A stretch of 64,000 bases of DNA from Sipunculus nudus (Eukaryota > Annelida > Sipuncula > Golfingiida > Sipunculidae), in the NCBI GenBank assembly GCA_026874595.1, contig CM049310.1, positions 52,838,558 to 52,902,557 of the forward strand, read 5' to 3'. The position numbers and the translations under genes are program-made. Shown here in pieces: positions 58,980-64,000 of the stretch. Under the pieces are notes generated by a model that was not told the origin of the DNA, searched no databases, and worked only from the letters and a program-made list of their open reading frames with translations. The first letter of the stretch is position 1. Every line of letters starts with the position of its first letter.

Positions 58980-61900
58980 TAAGTCAAATGTAACAAATAG
59001 TACTACAGGTCAGCAAAAAAAAAAAGCTTTTGGAACATTGAGTTGCATCGGAAAATTCAGAATTACAGAAATTCAGAGGTTTTAATGTACGTAGTAATTA
59101 TGGATATTATTCATATGGCATTATCAAATTATTCACATTACGTGGCACCAACTGTGCACAGTTCTGTGTACACTTTCAGATTCAATAGAATACGTCCTAC
59201 AAGAGTATGATATCGTGCATTTTTTCGAATTAATTTTTATTGAATTTCTGCAGATACTAAGCTAGTTAATTAATATTTACTGAAAACATTTGCTACATTA
59301 AGGGGAAATTTTAAATGGATTTTAAGAGGGATGAAGCATGAATCCATTCACTCGACCAGAGACAATATTTCAGTTGGGTAATTAGCTGGAGACTTAACTG
59401 GCATTTAAAAAAGCAAATGCCGCAGATTAATTATAAGCAAGGACGCTTATCGCCTGAAAGCCCTGATTATTATTATAATTAAAGGTATATTAATCTATTA
59501 ATTTTCTTTAGCCATTTATCTTAATAATATAATAAAGCTACACTTCTAAATCTCATTCCGTTATGAACCTGTATTTTAACATTCAATGGTGTGACTAAAA
59601 CCCTATTTGGCCGTCGGATATTAATAATAAAATAAATGTCTGGGGTTTTTTGGTATGTTTAATGAGAGCACAAGAAAACACACGTTCTTCAGCAGCTAAT
59701 TTGAGATCGAGTGAGAGGAAAATTTTGGATTTACTTCGCCAGAATTGTACGACAGTAAGTGAACCCCCTTCCCCGCAAATACCTCCCCCCCCCCCCCCCC
59801 CCCCCCCTTCCTTAATCTTCATACTCAAAAGAAATGTATTTTTAGATATAGTTTAGTGAAAACCCTCCAAACGATGGCAAAATTAGATTTTTTTATCCAG
59901 GACAGTCCTATATATCTGATATATTTAATAAAGCTATTGAATGATTCTTAAGGTTCGAGACCCCATAAGGTAAAAAAATATGACATTCCTCGGCTTGTAA
60001 ACGGCCCGATCTCAAGTGAATGTCCATGAGGTTGACACGGCCAGTCGGTGTTTGCTCGACTCAGCATATGTAGCAGTGTAAATCTGCTTACCTGTTAGCT
60101 TAGGCTGGGCAGGTTACCGGACCTTGTTTAAATGTGGAATCACGGTCTGTCTTTTGTGTCAGTCCGTGCAATGTCTCAGACTTTTATAATCTACATTCGA
60201 GATGCGGCACATGGGGTCGCACAACAGTTGCTTTTGTCCGCCATTTTTGGACTTTAGGGGTGACAGGTTAGCAACAGAACAAATATGATGTTATTTCGTT
60301 GTTAGAGCGAATGGTACCGATATAATTTTCACCACTCTTAGAAAAAGAGACATAAAATTCATAAAATGTATGAAATTATTTACTATGCCTCATTGTATGG
60401 TTGTTGAGTTATAGAGCCTGCCTCCCTCATTACGAACGAGTCCATTCTTTATAAGGTAAACAAATAAGCACGAGGGCTGCTCGGCGTGTTTTGCCACGTG
60501 CGTACCTGGATGAACCTAGGGGTTTATATAACTATGGTCCCGGCTTTTGAACCAAAGAGGGTTGGAGTGAGCAGGGGGTTTAGTGAACTGAAACGAAAAG
60601 CACCCAAGCCTAACACACAGAGATCCCACTTAATAAGAGGCTCTGAGCGTATAATATAGTATATGCAAAGATTCAAAACCCCATTGACCGACCATATTAT
60701 TTACCCGGGAGGGGGGGGGGGTTCTTGGAGTTTTAATCATTTTATTTCTTCCACATCAAGCAACATTTTAATTCTCCTTTTAACCTTAGACAAGGCAATC
60801 ACACGGGCACACTGTGTGCTATTTCAAAGCACATGAATGAACCACATGTCCACAAATGTACCAGCCTACTTAAATTTAAAGTAAAACATAAAATTTTTAC
60901 CATAAATCTTTGAATGAGACATGAGACCTGATTGACTGTTATCATTCCCTGAAAATTAAAGACTGTATTCTGTTACGTAAGAAACAGTATTGATAATAAT
61001 TGTTGAGGTGCATGTAGTGTCCTGAAGTAGCCGTCACATTTCGATATCATGTTGTATTCAAATTGAGGTAAACTGCCCATAATCTTTACATTATGCTACG
61101 AATAATACATAAAACACAACACAATACATGTGAACTCACAACCCAAACTGAATTCTCGTCTCTATGGTAACGAGTCATTTCCTGTATCGCGTACAAGTTA
61201 GCTGCGTCCTGTAACCCGTGCAAGCCATGATTGTTTTCATGTGGTCAAAGAATTCAATAAACATGCCGAGGGGTTTACCATTATGCTGAGTTAAAACGGA
61301 ACTTTTCTCGCTCATGTTTGGTGTTGTTTGAAAGGACATTAAAAATGCTAACGATTAGTCTGATTAATTTCCATTGACAGTGTACCTGTAGGCCATGAGG
61401 CGTAAAAAACGACGAAATATTTGCAGCCTCATGGGCCTTATAATGCGTTCCTAAGACCAAGATGTAAAAGCACTCTGGCAGCCAGTAATCTCGTCAGTAT
61501 TGTCAGGGGGCAGATATGGCGCTAGTCCGAAAGAGCATTGCTGGGCCATTTCGCGGAATATATTTAAAGCACTTCCACTGATGAAATTACTAAACTCCCA
61601 AGATCTCATCAATATGAGAGTTATGAGAATAAATCCCTCCTGAATATGTTCCTGTATTCATATAACACCAAATTTATCTCCCTGTCAAAAGATATATAAT
61701 CTGTATTATATGTATGAGTGGAGGCGCTAATTTGTTGTCACTTGCAGCCTGTTCTTCCTTGGTCATATCTCTGAAATGCCCACTATTTGGTCATGAAGTT
61801 TCGGTTACGATGCCAAGTGTGTTCTAAGGGAGGGCGGTTTGCAATTTTAATTTAAATCCAATGAATCTTGATAAGCTATACCTTATATCTCACACCGGGT

Positions 61901-62340
61901 CTATCACAGTGTCCTCTATCAGAAACTGCATATGAGTGTATCCAGCCTCGTCCTATAGAAAACCCTTCCTCCACGAAGTCGAGGAACTGTTCCAACGCAA
62001 GAACAGGAACTTTGATAGTTAGTGTAACTAATAACCTTTTACTCTAAAGGAGCTAGGAGTAAACAATACATATAAAACTTATTTTGTGAACATCAGATAA
62101 TGAGAAAAGGGAATAAAAAATAAATTAATTTAAAACATTTTTTTATGAAAAGTTACTCAAATACAACATGTTTAACCCGTCTGAACGTAGCAGGTCCTAT
62201 GTTAATACTTCATGTACTGTTTAATCCGACAATGATAAGAATATTTATTGTTGAAATAATTTGGACATATAAGCTGGCAATTACAAGCTGTTGCCAGGGA
62301 GGCCTGATATTACAATCTGTTGCACTTCAAAGCTAAACTT
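58980..62340. other. Upstream flank of the SOUL gene, no recognisable gene
   Basis: Contains poly-C near 59785-59808, poly-G near 60708-60720 and short motif-free open frames. A 5'UTR exon and promoter of the SOUL gene may lie here, but I cannot place them. Confidence 0.5.
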
Positions 62341-62830
62341 TAAAGGGGCCCAATCACCTATCTGACCTTTATAAACTAAAGGTTATCCCCCGGAGCTTTT
62401 ATAAAAAATAAGCCAGAAAACGTGGATATCACCGCACACAGGCTGCTTGTTTTGTTTATATCAACGTGTTTATAATATGTGGAGGCCCGCCAAAATAAGT
62501 AAAACAAATTCAACAGGGGCATTTCACAGCAGGTCAGATAAGCCAGAGCTTTGCAAACGGTGTTTTGCAACAAGTGACCTTTCTACCCCTCCATATTTGC
62601 AACTTCTAACCTTAGGATACATGTTTTTCCCATTTGTCAACATTGCTGTGTTTACAAACATGTTGTTGATGAACAATTGCATACAACTTCACGAAAGTGT
62701 TATAAGATCTTTTCACAACCAAAATTAACCTTATTTCATTAATACATACACAGAGGAAACCAGAAATCACATAAATTCTTTTACAAAAGGTAGTTGAATA
62801 GACACCTTTAACGATATTTTCTGAGATATC
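62341..62830. repeat. Dispersed repeat, copy 2 of 3
   Basis: Begins near TAAAGGGGCCCAATCACC, with ATATCACCGCACACAGGCTG, GGTGTTTTGCAACAAGTGAC and CCAGAAATCACATA. The next copy follows about 1 kb on. Confidence 0.8.
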
Positions 62831-63319
62831 TGTTGAATAATACATATCAATGACAGACGGCTTATTTACAATTATGCAACATCCATTTAAAATATTTAGG
62901 ATACAACAGTCATTTTTTCATGAAAAATAGAGTCTCAAACGAGTATAATCACTTAATGTGTACAAAATAAAGAAATCTTTACTTATACATGCGCAGAAAA
63001 AATGTATTTGGGTGGGATTAATTGCGGTTTTGTTCGTAAAATGCAGGACTCGAGCTTACAAACAATTCTATTTCTCAGAACCTTATTTATTATTTGCATA
63101 TATCGAGAAATCATAATTATTTATAAAGAAACTGTATGCGAATTTTGCAAACTTTTGCATATAGTTGTAGACTATTTATTAATTCTGAGCATGCGAAAAG
63201 TCTATATCCCAGTATTATCAATTTAAGTTGAGTCACTTTAAAAAATGAACTGAGATGGGACCGATTAAAAATGTTTCCAACTGTTTGCAGCATTTTGAAA
63301 TTTCAGCGGCCGCAATGTT

Positions 63320-63850
63320 CTTTAAAGGAGCATATACCAATATCTAGTGTCTATTAACCAAAGATAATCCATTAAACCTTTTATAGAAAAGATAAGAACA
63401 CTGCATCTCACCGCACACAGACTGTTCGTTTAGTTATCCACGTGTTATAACATGGGGGGCACATAATAATCCAAACACATTCAACAAGAACGTCTGGCGG
63501 TTTGTCATGTCCAGACATATGCAAGGTGCATTTTGCAACAATAGTGACTTTACAACTTCGGCACACATGTAACCAACCATATTTGGTCATGTTTATATTT
63601 TGTTTGCAAATCTTTACGCATGTATACCATGTAAAGTAACAGCTGTTAGGTAAACAAGCTCATATGTATCCGTTACAGAGGCGTAATGAGAACATTACTT
63701 AAAATGAACTGCGTAGAGTTCATTGATATATGTAGGTAATATAATCCAGAAATCACATATTCTTTACAGAAAAGGTAGATGAAAAACTGGTCTAAACCTG
63801 GTATGAATAATGCTCGATGAAAAAAATTAAGATCTGCAGGAAGTTTTTTT
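63320..63850. repeat. Dispersed repeat, copy 3 of 3
   Basis: Contains CACCGCACACAGACTG, AAACACATTCAACAAGAACG, GTGCATTTTGCAACAATAGT and CCAGAAATCACATA, in the same order as copy 2. Confidence 0.8.
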
Positions 63851-64000
63851 ATCTAGAGAAATTATATAATTGCTGAGCTCTAATTCCCACATGATAAATT
63901 TATATTTGTCAGTCCTAAGCTTTGGTAAAATGACTTTTCGGCCGAGGCAGTTAGGAGTTGTAAGGCGACCGGAACTACTTGTCTGAACTGTCAGACCACA

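Overview
The window is eukaryotic nuclear DNA. Genes are split by GT-AG introns, intergenic space is large and AT-rich, and there are many long (TA)n tracts, tRNA-derived SINEs, CR1/L2-like LINE remnants, hAT-type miniature elements and a Ty3/Gypsy element. The protein families and repeat types suggest a marine invertebrate, most likely a mollusc; this is inference, not proof. Two protein-coding genes can be reconstructed exon by exon, both on the minus strand. I see no rRNA, CRISPR or prokaryotic features.

Gene 1 (7654-42137, minus) encodes a DEG/ENaC-family sodium channel subunit in 12 coding exons. All splice phases agree and the joined reading frame is open for 654 codons plus a stop. The striking part is exon 3 (26680-26976). 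It inserts a collagen-like Gly-X-Y domain into the extracellular region just after TM1, where ENaC subunits carry the finger domain. The exon is symmetric (phase 1-1), so it could be included or skipped without a frameshift. The gene's introns hold most of the repeats: a tandem segmental duplication in intron 1, a LINE split by a hAT miniature element in intron 2, SINEs, a second LINE and dispersed repeats in intron 6, and in intron 7 a 45-bp tandem array that has grown out of the 5' splice site itself.

The interval 42138-55816 has no host gene that I can recognise. It holds a tandemly duplicated unit interrupted by a hAT-like element, a CA-rich tract, and a nearly full-length but frame-broken Ty3/Gypsy retrotransposon (49704-54330) with unusually short LTRs, flanked by inverted copies of another repeat.

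Gene 2 (55817-58972, minus) encodes a 201-aa SOUL/heme-binding-protein family member with an N-terminal signal peptide, in four coding exons with consistent phases. The remainder (58973-64000) has no recognisable gene and carries two copies of a dispersed repeat near its end. Nothing suggests that the two genes work together.
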